A stretch of DNA of 7,397 bases from Microcaldota archaeon (GCA_018304285.1 JAGVWL010000044.1:1-7397); one strand, 5' to 3'; numbered from the stretch's first letter, positions 1-6,409 are shown. Notes: a model not told the origin generated them from the letters alone. Translations and numbers: made by a program.

Positions 1-437
1 GCAAGGCGATTGCGAAGGGGCTGGCGAAAGCAAAATGGCCGGGGCGGATGCAGGTGTTCTCGCGAAAGCCGCTGGTGGTGTTGGATGGCGCGCATAACCT
101 TGCGGGCGTGCAGGCGCTAGTGAAATCTTTTCAGAAAATATTCGGCGCAAAACCGGTTTTGGTTGTCGGGATAATGAAAGACAAGGATTGGAGGGCGATG
201 GCGCGGACTCTGTGTATGCTTAAACCATCGTTGGTCATTGCAGCCCGGCCTGCGGGGGAAAGGAGTTTGGATGCGGAAATTCTTTCTGCCGAATTCTCGC
301 GGCTTGGGGCGAACGCTTTTGCAGAAAAAAGCGTGAAGGGCGCGTTGAAAATCGCGATGGAAAAAGCCCTTGCGAAAAAAAAGACGGTCTTGGTTTGCGG
401 GTCGCTCTACACTGTAGGCGAGGTTTTGCAGGGTTAG
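1..437 (+). CDS. folC: Folylpolyglutamate / dihydrofolate synthase, C-terminal fragment (5' end outside window)
   Basis: The reading frame is open from base 3 to the TAG at 435-437, giving 144 residues of the C-terminal part. FolC enzymes join glutamate to dihydropteroate or folate using ATP, in the cytoplasm. The fragment starts with a GLAKAKWPGRM stretch and then VVLDGAHN (the LDGAHN codons are 81-98). A WPGR segment followed shortly by LDGAHN marks the junction into the C-terminal Mur-ligase-like domain of FolC. Further on, VLVVGIMKDKDW and a terminal VLVCGSLYTVGEV match the usual beta-strand plus glycine turns of that domain (the G-S-L-Y/F ending is typical). The N-terminal ATP-binding domain is not in the window, so mono- or bifunctionality cannot be judged. 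The ATG at 48 is internal, not the start. The 3' end overlaps the convergent protease gene by 4 bases. Confidence 0.88.
   Translation, partial: KAIAKGLAKAKWPGRMQVFSRKPLVVLDGAHNLAGVQALVKSFQKIFGAKPVLVVGIMKDKDWRAMARTLCMLKPSLVIAARPAGERSLDAEILSAEFSRLGANAFAEKSVKGALKIAMEKALAKKKTVLVCGSLYTVGEVLQG
375..382 (-). terminator. Possible U-tract terminator for the Lon-like protease gene
   Basis: A run of eight A on the + strand reads as eight T on the minus strand, 52 bases beyond the protease stop codon. Archaeal termination often needs only a T-rich tract in the non-template strand. The run also encodes lysines of FolC, so its base composition has another explanation. This is a position-based suggestion only. 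Confidence 0.25.
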
Positions 438-2395
438 ACTTTCCTGCCTTTAGCTTTCGTTGCCTTGGCTGCCTTAGTTGTCTTGACTGTTTTGGCTTTC
501 CCGCCTTTCGCGCTGCGCAGTTGCCTGAAATACCGCTCGTGCATAGCTTCCCACGTCCCTGCGCTTATTTTCCCCTGCGCAAAACGCTTGTCGAGCTGTT
601 CTATCTTTTCCACTGTTGAAAACCCTGCTTCATCCAGCGCTTTTCTCGATGCGATTGCGCGCAACGCCAGCCCCACGATGAGCAGCCCCAGCAGCGCGGC
701 GAGGGCAAGCAAAATCACGTTGTCGTTCCGGCCTGCAGCTACGGTGGTGCTGATTCTCAATTCCCCTTCGTCTTGTGCTGCGGGGGTCGAAAGGACCGCC
801 GTAGCTTGGTTGGCGAGGGAAAGCTTCATCATGGGAATGTTTTCCTTGAGCAAATCGCTCAAGTACTGGAGTTTTATTGCGTTGCTCAAATAGATGAATT
901 CGTTCGTGCGGTTCGCCTGCTTTTCGTTGTAGAGCGAATGGATGAAGTAATACTGCGCCCAAATGGATCCGTTGTAGTCCCGCAGGCTTTGCGCAGTGCG
1001 CAGGTTTTTGTAGAAGTCGCTTCCGGCCTGCGAATTGATTTTTTCCTGCGATTCGGCAATGCCTTTCGCGAACAACCCGTCGAAGAAGGCCGTCGCATAA
1101 TCGCCGTCGTTGAAAGCGGCGATGGCGCCCGAATAATGCTGTTCCACTTCAGAGTCGAGCACGAACGCCTGGCTTTCGTTCAAAGCGCCGATGAGCTCCT
1201 GCGACACTTCGCGCAGCGATTGCTCATTGGCCGGCGTGTTGCCGCCGGTCACGCGCGCGATTTCGTTCATGTTTATTGCGGCCGAAACCCAGTTTTCGGC
1301 AGCTGCGTATTCAGACTGCAGGGCGTCGACGCTTTCCAGGCCGATGCTTTTCTTTATCCCGCGCATTTTGTTCAAAGCCCAGTAATAACGCAGCTTTGCC
1401 CCGACAAGCCACTCCGTATTTTCTATCGTGAGGTTGGCGAACTTGATTTCCTTGGCATCGTTCTCGAGCTGCTGGACTTTCTTCATGAAATCCGTGCCGC
1501 CCTCGTTTTTCTTTTGCGCGGACTCTACGCTGATTTTAGAGACGAACACGAGGTTGGCCGCGGAATAGTAATAGCCTTGTTCCACGAGGTATTTGGCTTC
1601 GGAAACGCTTTTGTTGACGCTTTCCCGCAGGATTTGGTTGTCCTCGTTTTCCTGCAGGCTGTCAAGCTTTTTTTCCAACGCCGCGATTTCGTTCAAGGCG
1701 ATTTGCTTGAGTGGCTCCAGAGTGGTTGAGGGAATTATTTTATCCAGCACTAGCGGCTGTTCCACGAATATTTGCGCGTCGACTTTCGAACCTTCCGGCG
1801 TGAACGCGTATTTCACGACGTCTTTGAAGTCCTTGACTTCGACAACCTGGACGCCTATTTTCTCCGCCTCCAAAACTATGTTCTTGCCTTGGGTTTTAGC
1901 CTGGCCTTTGGGAATGAGGAACAGCTTCACTTCCGTGTTTTCCAGCGAAAGGGCTTTTTCGTAAACCCCGCCTACGCCGCCGATGCTGCCGTCGCGTTCT
2001 ATAGCCCCAGTAAGCGCCAAGTCTTTTCGCGGCTTTAGCTTGGCGAATTCGCTGTAAGCCAAGAGCGTGAGTCCGGCTCCGCCGGACGGGCCATCAATAA
2101 TCTGCGTTCTGGCGAGGATTTTGAACAAGACGTCGTATTTTTTTGCGTTCACGCCCGCTTCCTGCGCCGCGATTTCAACCGCGGTTTTCGCGCTTTGCTG
2201 CGTGTCGACCGAAATGAACGGCTGGATGTCGACGAAAATATCGCCGTCGCCCTGGATTGCATTCGCTTCGAGGGAAGTCAGAACTCCGTTGCCGTTCGTA
2301 TCGACGGCGGGCGCATGGACTGACGTGATGGCAAACGCGTTAGGCAATAGGAACGCGATTGCAAGCAATCCAAAAACGGCTGAACGCAATTTCAT
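434..2395 (-). CDS. Membrane-anchored, secreted Lon-like (S16-type fold) serine protease, archaeal COG1750 group
   Basis: This 653-residue protein begins with a signal peptide (residues 1-22, hydrophobic core then NAFA, probable cleavage after A22). A Lon-type proteolytic domain covers about 28-200. The catalytic serine is S104 in DGPSGGAG and the catalytic lysine is K147 in GGVYEKAL. Their 43-residue spacing equals the Ser679/Lys722 spacing of E. coli Lon, and the intervening LTGAIERDGSIGGVGG matches the Lon TGE...G..IGG segment. There is no AAA+ ATPase domain, so it is not a canonical Lon. Residues 225-545 are mostly helical and charged, with several N-x-S/T sites (N261, N321, N406, N475, N495). 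A transmembrane helix spans about 559-582, followed by a cytoplasmic tail whose last 24 residues are Lys/Ala/Thr-rich. Domain order implies proteolysis outside the membrane. Residues 32-43 also fit an EF-hand loop pattern. The start is supported by the signal peptide and an AAGGTG upstream. Substrates are unknown. Confidence 0.88.
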   Translation of the reverse strand: MKLRSAVFGLLAIAFLLPNAFAITSVHAPAVDTNGNGVLTSLEANAIQGDGDIFVDIQPFISVDTQQSAKTAVEIAAQEAGVNAKKYDVLFKILARTQIIDGPSGGAGLTLLAYSEFAKLKPRKDLALTGAIERDGSIGGVGGVYEKALSLENTEVKLFLIPKGQAKTQGKNIVLEAEKIGVQVVEVKDFKDVVKYAFTPEGSKVDAQIFVEQPLVLDKIIPSTTLEPLKQIALNEIAALEKKLDSLQENEDNQILRESVNKSVSEAKYLVEQGYYYSAANLVFVSKISVESAQKKNEGGTDFMKKVQQLENDAKEIKFANLTIENTEWLVGAKLRYYWALNKMRGIKKSIGLESVDALQSEYAAAENWVSAAINMNEIARVTGGNTPANEQSLREVSQELIGALNESQAFVLDSEVEQHYSGAIAAFNDGDYATAFFDGLFAKGIAESQEKINSQAGSDFYKNLRTAQSLRDYNGSIWAQYYFIHSLYNEKQANRTNEFIYLSNAIKLQYLSDLLKENIPMMKLSLANQATAVLSTPAAQDEGELRISTTVAAGRNDNVILLALAALLGLLIVGLALRAIASRKALDEAGFSTVEKIEQLDKRFAQGKISAGTWEAMHERYFRQLRSAKGGKAKTVKTTKAAKATKAKGRKV

Positions 2396-2406
2396 TATTG
2401 GGTTTG

Positions 2407-2412
2407 CACCTT
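2407..2412 (-). promoter_or_regulatory. Ribosome binding site of the Lon-like protease gene
   Basis: On the minus strand this reads AAGGTG, matching the GGTG part of the archaeal anti-Shine-Dalgarno complement (GGAGGTGAT). It lies 11 bases before the ATG at 2395, a little farther than usual. It supports that ATG and implies a transcript with a leader. A plausible TATA-like element for it is the AT stretch TTATTAATTC on the minus strand (about 2458-2467), which would start transcription near 2437. Confidence 0.4.
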
Positions 2413-2439
2413 ACTGCTGCTGACGCATTAACATCCAGA

Positions 2440-2453
2440 AACCAAAAAAGGTT
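2440..2453 (-). terminator. Small inverted repeat with T6, possible terminator of the 89-residue gene
   Basis: The sequence AACC-AAAAAA-GGTT is a perfect 4-base inverted repeat around six A. On the minus strand it reads AACC-TTTTTT-GGTT, about 60 bases beyond the stop of the 89-residue gene. The T6 could end that transcript before the protease promoter. The stem is too short to be convincing as a hairpin, so the T-tract is the relevant element if any. Confidence 0.25.
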
Positions 2454-2513
2454 GGCGAATTAATAACGCTTGGGTTTAAGACTGCTGTTGCTCAAATCCT
2501 CCCGCGTGCGGAT

Positions 2514-2783
2514 TCACTTGCCCAGCGTTTTCTTGAGCGCGCGGAATTCGTTTTCGTTCATGAGCATTTTCACTACTTCCTTGTTTCCCATCAAATCGTA
2601 GTACTCGAATTCCACTTCGACTTTCCCGAGCGATGCTTTCGCAACGTCGCGGACCGCGGAAACCATGTTGCGCCCGATTTTCCTTCCGAACGCCGTCAAA
2701 TCGTCCGCGTTGACCTCGATTTTACCCGCGCCGTCGCTGGTAGTGTAAGTAAAACTCCACTTTCCGTTTTTGCCTTCAGACAT
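2514..2783 (-). CDS. Small conserved-looking protein of unknown function (89 aa)
   Basis: I do not recognise this family. The 89-residue product has no signal peptide, membrane segment or cysteine. It starts with a polar strand-like segment (KWSFTYTTSDGAGKIEV, residues 8-24), then a probable amphipathic helix (about 26-51, DDLTAFGRKIGRNMVSAVRD), a second strand pair (KVEVEFEYYDLMGNKEVVKML, in two halves around the LMGN turn) and a C-terminal basic helix (ENEFRALKKTLGK). That beta-alpha-beta-alpha pattern suggests a compact soluble cytoplasmic domain. Codon use resembles the neighbours, supporting a real gene. The ATG at 2783 is preceded by a weak AAGGCGG (2790-2796) at 6 bases. It lies 118 bases upstream of the protease gene on the same strand and is divergent from rtcB; neither neighbour indicates a role. 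Confidence 0.7.
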   Translation of the reverse strand: MSEGKNGKWSFTYTTSDGAGKIEVNADDLTAFGRKIGRNMVSAVRDVAKASLGKVEVEFEYYDLMGNKEVVKMLMNENEFRALKKTLGK

Positions 2784-2896
2784 TTGAAACCGCCTTGTTC
2801 TCCATTAGGCGCAAAGAGTATTAAAAACTCTGGCTTCGGAATAAATAAAGCCGATTTTTTTGCTATTGCGGTTCAAGGCTTTAAAAGGTGTTTTTA
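2784..2896. promoter_or_regulatory. Divergent promoter region between the 89-aa gene and rtcB
   Basis: This 113-base spacer must drive both flanking genes. For the minus-strand gene, TTTTTAATA (2819-2827 on the complement) would place transcription start near 2797, giving a leader of about a dozen bases. For rtcB, ATAAATAAA (2841-2849) would start transcription near 2870. The leader then includes GGTG (2887-2890), 6 bases before the ATG at 2897. A TTTAAAA at 2880-2886 is too close to the ATG to be the TATA box for a leaderless transcript from it. Assignments rest on pattern and spacing only. Confidence 0.4.
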
Positions 2897-4330
2897 ATGC
2901 AGTTGAAGAAAGTGCGCGATGCAGTTTACGAATCCCCGGCAGAAGGGGAAATGCGCGTTCCCCTGCGCGTTTACGCGAGGGACGAAATGCTTCCTTTGCT
3001 GCAGAAAGACCGCACTCTCTGGCAGGCGCAGAACGTCGCAACGCTCCCGGGAATCTTGAAGGCTTCTTTCGTAATGCCCGACGGGCACGAGGGCTACGGA
3101 TTTCCCATCGGCGGAGTCGCAGCATTCGATTTGGAGGAAGGCGTAATCTCGCCAGGCGGCGTAGGCTACGACATAAACTGCGGTGTCAGGCTCATTCGCA
3201 CTAACCTCACCGAGAAAGACGTGAAGCCCAAGCTTCGCGAGCTCATCGACACTTCCTTCAAAAACATTCCTTCAGGCGTCGGGTCGAAAGGGCGGTTGCG
3301 CATGGAAGGGCGCGAACTCGAGGAAGCTGTTACTGTAGGTTCTCCTTTCGTGATCGAAAAAGGCTACGGCGCCAAGAAAGACGCTTTGCACACTGAAGAA
3401 GGAGGCTCTATGAAGGGAGCCGATTTTTCCAAAGTATCCGACTCCGCGAAAAAACGCGGTGCCCCCCAGTTCGGAACGCTGGGCAGCGGCAATCACTTTT
3501 ACGAAATACAGAAGGTCGAACGCATATTCCCGGGCGCCGAGGAAATGGCCAAGGCATTCGGGATTTTCGAGGGGCAAATAACGGTGATGACGCACTGCGG
3601 TTCGCGCGGGTTCGGCCACCAAGTGTGCAGCGATTACTTGCAAGTGATGCTCAATGCGGCGGCGCGCGACGGGATTAAACTAGTGGATAGGGAACTTTCA
3701 TCTTCTTACATCAAGTCTAAGGAAGCGCAAGACTATCTCGGCGCAATGCGCTGTGCAATAAACTATGCGTTTTGCAACCGGCAAGTCTTGACGCACTGGA
3801 CTCGCGAAAGCTTCGAGCAAGTCTTCAAGCAAGATTGGGAGTCGCTGGGAATGGATGTCGTGTACGACGTTTGCCACAACATCGCGAAGTTTGAAAAGCA
3901 CAAGGTCGACGGAGTGGAACGCGAAGTGTGCGTGCACCGCAAGGGAGCGACGCGAGCGTTCTGGAAAGGGCATCCCGATATGCCTTCCGACTACAGGCAC
4001 GTAGGCCAACCGGCAATGATTCCCGGAAGCATGAACACATCTTCGTATCTCATGTGCGGGTTGCCTGGTTCTGCGGAAAGCTGGGGGACGATTTGCCACG
4101 GCGCAGGCCGCGTTATGAGCAGGCATTCTGCAATCCGCGAGTTCAAGGGGACTGTGGAAAAAGAATTGCAGGACAAGGGAATCATTTACAAAGCGCAAGA
4201 CCGGCACTTGCTTGCGGAAGAGGCGGGCGGGGCTTACAAGAACGTCGATTTGGTCGTGCAGAGCGTCGAGGACGCTGGTTTGGCGAAAATCGTTGCGAAA
4301 ATGATTCCGCTGGGCGTAGTGAAAGGCTGA
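2897..4330 (+). CDS. rtcB: RNA-splicing ligase RtcB (3'-phosphate/5'-OH RNA ligase)
   Basis: RtcB joins RNA ends bearing a 2',3'-cyclic phosphate or 3'-phosphate to a 5'-OH using GTP and Mn2+. In archaea it seals tRNA exons after intron removal. The 477-residue length fits archaeal and eukaryotic members (about 480-505). Hallmarks are visible: MPDGHEGYGFPIGG (60-73), VGYDINCGVR with D92 and C95, GSGNHFYEI with N199 and H200, THCGSRGFGHQ with H233, CHNIAKFE with H327, and CHGAGRVMSR with H401. By comparison with Pyrococcus RtcB these are the metal ligands and, for H401, the guanylated histidine. All are intact, no intein interrupts the gene, and the C-terminus ends in the usual Gly. A GTG nine bases upstream (2888) is in frame, but it overlaps the GGTG ribosome binding site, so the ATG at 2897 is preferred. 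The usual partner Archease is not in the window. Confidence 0.97.
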   Translation: MQLKKVRDAVYESPAEGEMRVPLRVYARDEMLPLLQKDRTLWQAQNVATLPGILKASFVMPDGHEGYGFPIGGVAAFDLEEGVISPGGVGYDINCGVRLIRTNLTEKDVKPKLRELIDTSFKNIPSGVGSKGRLRMEGRELEEAVTVGSPFVIEKGYGAKKDALHTEEGGSMKGADFSKVSDSAKKRGAPQFGTLGSGNHFYEIQKVERIFPGAEEMAKAFGIFEGQITVMTHCGSRGFGHQVCSDYLQVMLNAAARDGIKLVDRELSSSYIKSKEAQDYLGAMRCAINYAFCNRQVLTHWTRESFEQVFKQDWESLGMDVVYDVCHNIAKFEKHKVDGVEREVCVHRKGATRAFWKGHPDMPSDYRHVGQPAMIPGSMNTSSYLMCGLPGSAESWGTICHGAGRVMSRHSAIREFKGTVEKELQDKGIIYKAQDRHLLAEEAGGAYKNVDLVVQSVEDAGLAKIVAKMIPLGVVKG

Positions 4331-4334
4331 ATTC

Positions 4335-5081
4335 TTACTCTCCAAGAGCATGCAGTTTGATTCCGATATCCCTTACTGAGTTTGGAATGAAGTCGAACAG
4401 CATGTTTTCAGGCCCGTGAAGGCGTTTTTCAACTTTATAAAATTCCTTGTTGTCTTTGCTAAGAGCTTTCTTGGCGTTTTCCAACAACTGCTTCGCTTTT
4501 TTTTTCCCTAGTTTATCCTTCAATTCCTCAAAAGCTTCTTTCGTTTCCTTTTCTATTATCTCGTGTATCTCGGGATTTGATTGCGAGTCGAGGAAAATCC
4601 TTCCTGCCATTTTCTTTACTAAAGCTTCGGTTCCTGGTGGGAGTTTGCCTTCGGATTTAAGCCTTGAAACCAGCCTTTCAATAAGGACATGCCTTCCAAG
4701 TTCGTAGTAAGAGTAAGGAAAACGGCCGAAGCCCTTTTGCATCATTCTTTCCTTTCCGTTTCCAGCCTTAAACCAACGGTGAACTTTAAACCCGTGTTGA
4801 ATTTCTTTAGTTTCTCTCGAAACGAAGGTTGAATCTTTGTTATTTTTCCCTACTCGCATCAGGATTGGCTCCCCATTTGCAAGGTTTCCCACTGTGAACT
4901 CTGGGTGGTTTTTCAGAGCATCGCTTGCAAGCTCATGCACACTAACCCATGAAATTTCATGGAACGGCACGCCCGAATGCCGTTGCTGAATGTATCTTAC
5001 CATGTATTTGCCGTGGGTTTCTATTTTACGGGAAATTTGCGGCAATTCTTCTGTACGATAAGCAGAGTAATGCGCTGGCAT
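4335..5081 (-). CDS. Orphan protein of unknown function (248 aa), AT-rich gene
   Basis: I do not recognise this protein. It has no signal peptide, no membrane segment and no cysteine, and is probably cytoplasmic. The N-terminal half (1-115) mixes strands and helices and is rich in His, Arg and aromatics (HGKYMVRYIQQRHSG, KVHRWFKAG). The C-terminal half (about 125-235) is highly charged and helical, with a lysine/glutamate stretch (EELKDKLGKKKAKQLLENAKKA) that could form a coiled coil. A start at the ATG at 5081 is chosen over an in-frame TTG at 5087, because a TATA-like ATTTATA on the complement (5103-5109) lies about 25 bases upstream, as expected for a leaderless mRNA. GC content is low: three 60-base lines from 4441 to 4620 have 24, 19 and 26 G/C, against 36 in rtcB line 3001-3060. 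Recent acquisition is possible. It converges on rtcB with 4 bases between stops. Confidence 0.72.
   Translation of the reverse strand: MPAHYSAYRTEELPQISRKIETHGKYMVRYIQQRHSGVPFHEISWVSVHELASDALKNHPEFTVGNLANGEPILMRVGKNNKDSTFVSRETKEIQHGFKVHRWFKAGNGKERMMQKGFGRFPYSYYELGRHVLIERLVSRLKSEGKLPPGTEALVKKMAGRIFLDSQSNPEIHEIIEKETKEAFEELKDKLGKKKAKQLLENAKKALSKDNKEFYKVEKRLHGPENMLFDFIPNSVRDIGIKLHALGE
4497..4505 (+). terminator. Possible T9 terminator for rtcB
   Basis: Nine consecutive T on the + strand lie about 165 bases after the rtcB stop codon, inside the opposing orphan gene, where they encode lysines. It is the longest homopolymer run I noticed in the window. A T-tract of this length can end transcription in archaea, but the lysine codons explain it equally well. 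Confidence 0.25.
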
Positions 5082-5120
5082 GAACAAATGATTTTAAGCG
5101 AGTATAAATCACTTTCTTAC
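5082..5120. promoter_or_regulatory. Compact divergent promoter for the orphan and HIT genes
   Basis: Only 39 bases separate the two start codons. On the minus strand ATTTATA (5103-5109) is centred about 25 bases before the orphan ATG at 5081. On the plus strand ATTTTAAG (5091-5098) is centred about 27 bases before the HIT ATG at 5121. Both spacings fit leaderless archaeal transcription with no ribosome binding site, and neither gene has one. The two TATA-like elements nearly abut, so the two pre-initiation complexes would compete for the same DNA. Confidence 0.5.
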
Positions 5121-5525
5121 ATGGAAAACTGCGTTTTCTGCAAAATCGCTTCGGGCGAATTCGATTCCGCTAGGGTTTGGGAGGATGGCGAGTTTCTCGC
5201 GATTCTAGACCTAAACCCGAACGTTAAGGGAATGACGCTCGTCATGACGAAAAAACACTATGACTCGTATGCCTTCGGAATGCCGGACGACGTTTACGTG
5301 CGCTTGATGAGCGCGTGCAAGAAAGTCGGAAAGCTTCTGGACGAGAAGCTGGGCACGGTGAGAACGGCTATGGTGATGGAGGGAATGGGCGTGAACCACG
5401 TTCACGTGAAACTCTATCCGATGCACGGCTTGGGCCGCGAGTTCCGTTCCATGGAATCGGCGGGGTTGGGGCCGAAGGCGGAACTGAGCGTGTTGAAGAA
5501 ACTGGCGGAAGAAATCAGGGAATAG
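5121..5525 (+). CDS. HIT (histidine triad) family protein, third triad position Lys
   Basis: HIT proteins are small dimeric nucleotide hydrolases/transferases that act on nucleoside phosphoramidates, dinucleoside polyphosphates and related compounds. The 134-residue product shows the family order: CVFCKIASGE (3-12, with C4 and C7 as a CxxC zinc pair in members of this type), FLAILDLNPNVKGMTLVMTKKHYDS (25-49, strand-turn-strand with H46 as a possible zinc ligand), and the triad region NHVHVKLYPMH (92-102). H93 and H95 are present, and H95 is at the nucleophile position. The third histidine of HxHxHxx is Lys97 here. The open frame extends upstream to 4959, but that part covers the opposite gene. 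The ATG at 5121 is chosen because it starts directly at MENCVFCK, the family N-terminus, with a TATA-like element 27 bases before it. The substrate is not inferable. Confidence 0.9.
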   Translation: MENCVFCKIASGEFDSARVWEDGEFLAILDLNPNVKGMTLVMTKKHYDSYAFGMPDDVYVRLMSACKKVGKLLDEKLGTVRTAMVMEGMGVNHVHVKLYPMHGLGREFRSMESAGLGPKAELSVLKKLAEEIRE

Positions 5526-5534
5526 TCTTTCGGT

Positions 5535-6401
5535 TTAGTAGAGTCCGTCCATCGCAATTTTTTCCCTGAGCCTCGCGAAAAACCCGTCTTCTTGAAACAA
5601 TTTCTTGAATTGCCTTGCTTTTGCGTTTGGAATTACTTTTATCCGCAAGCCCGTGGTGCTCTCGTGTTGCTTCAGCTCGTTGAAAAGCCAGTAGGCGATT
5701 GAAGCAACAGCGCGAGGATTTTTGGCCGTCCCGTCTTCGTTGAATTCGATTTCCACAGGAAACTCTTCGCCCGGTTTTTCAGTGAGCTTGCCTTGAAGGT
5801 TGGTGCCTACTGCATGTAGGACTAGCGTTTTGGGGTTTTGCCCTTTCAAGTACGTTTCATTTTCCCCAGGCTTGAACGCTTGCCCCGGAACGGTGAATGT
5901 TTTTCCAACAGAGTGCTTCAAGTCAGTGCTTGCATCGACTATTTGTACAATCCCTTTTTCCAAGTTGACGTGCCCGGACAAGTAAGAATTCCCTTCAAGC
6001 TTGCGCCCGTGGTTTCTCGCGCGCTCTCCGTGGTCTAAAGAAACGTCCCTGAAAACTTCATTCCATTGCCATCCTTTCGATTTGATGTAGTTTTCAACGT
6101 CCTTTCTCTTGAGGAACAACGCGTTTTCCAAAGCGTCGAGAATATCGCCCTCGTGGTGCGTTACGCCCGTAGCTCCGCAAAGCGGGTTGTGGTGTGAGAG
6201 GTTTATTACGAGGTCGTGCTCTTCTTCGGGCAAAGGCAGAGGTTCGTTTCCGGCGTTGTGCCCGTGCGTTACTTCCACTTTTCTTGAAACGTCGATGCCT
6301 ATAGCCCTCAAACCGACGATGAAGCCTTCCAAGTTTTCCCCTCTCGTTAGCACCATTCGGGAGTCCGAACATGGTTTTATGAAAATCCTTTCGAAAGCCA
6401 T
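5535..6401 (-). CDS. Beta-carbonic-anhydrase-like protein with altered zinc motif and C-terminal extension (288 aa)
   Basis: The N-terminal region resembles a beta-carbonic anhydrase, a zinc enzyme hydrating CO2. IKPCSDSRM (residues 8-16, C11, D13, R15) matches the CxDxR motif. VTHGHNAGN (44-52) sits where RNAGN usually lies, and DLVINLSHHNPLCGATG (63-79) resembles the strand plus GHxxCGA motif. The distance from C11 to C75 (64) is close to that in known enzymes (about 56-60). However, the histidines H70/H71 stand one or two residues farther from C75 than the normal HxxC. Residues 150-167 (GIVQIVDASTDLKHSVGK) recall the closing strand of the fold. The last about 120 residues are an unrecognised extension with strands and a basic C-terminal helix. 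ATG 6401 is chosen over GTG 6413 because GAGGTGG lies 8 bases before it. It could be a catalytic relative or a repurposed fold; no database search was run. Confidence 0.6.
   Translation of the reverse strand: MAFERIFIKPCSDSRMVLTRGENLEGFIVGLRAIGIDVSRKVEVTHGHNAGNEPLPLPEEEHDLVINLSHHNPLCGATGVTHHEGDILDALENALFLKRKDVENYIKSKGWQWNEVFRDVSLDHGERARNHGRKLEGNSYLSGHVNLEKGIVQIVDASTDLKHSVGKTFTVPGQAFKPGENETYLKGQNPKTLVLHAVGTNLQGKLTEKPGEEFPVEIEFNEDGTAKNPRAVASIAYWLFNELKQHESTTGLRIKVIPNAKARQFKKLFQEDGFFARLREKIAMDGLY
5558..5563 (+). terminator. Possible T6 terminator for the HIT gene
   Basis: Six T on the + strand lie 33 bases after the HIT stop codon, within the last codons of the convergent carbonic-anhydrase-like gene. 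Its distance from the stop fits a short 3' leader-free end of transcript, but six T is a common run. Confidence 0.22.
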
Positions 6402-6409
6402 TAGCCAAA

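Noticed and set aside
773..1729. A 318-residue open frame on the + strand across the protease gene
   Set aside because: It is a shadow of the minus-strand protease frame: that product has a signal peptide, a complete Lon-type domain and a membrane helix, whereas the + product shows no recognisable motif.
2440..2453. Strong intrinsic hairpin terminator
   Set aside because: The stem is only four base pairs around an A/T loop; kept only as a weak T-tract candidate.
2888..2896. GTG start for rtcB nine bases upstream of the ATG
   Set aside because: The GTG is part of the GGTG ribosome binding site, which is ideally placed for ATG 2897.
3698..4351. A 217-residue open frame on the minus strand over rtcB
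   Set aside because: It is antisense to the part of rtcB encoding invariant active-site motifs, and its product is His/Arg-rich in the way expected from reversed codons.
4959..5120. N-terminal extension of 54 residues on the HIT protein
   Set aside because: It runs antisense through the orphan gene and its promoter, and HIT proteins of this type start at the CxxC segment encoded from 5121.
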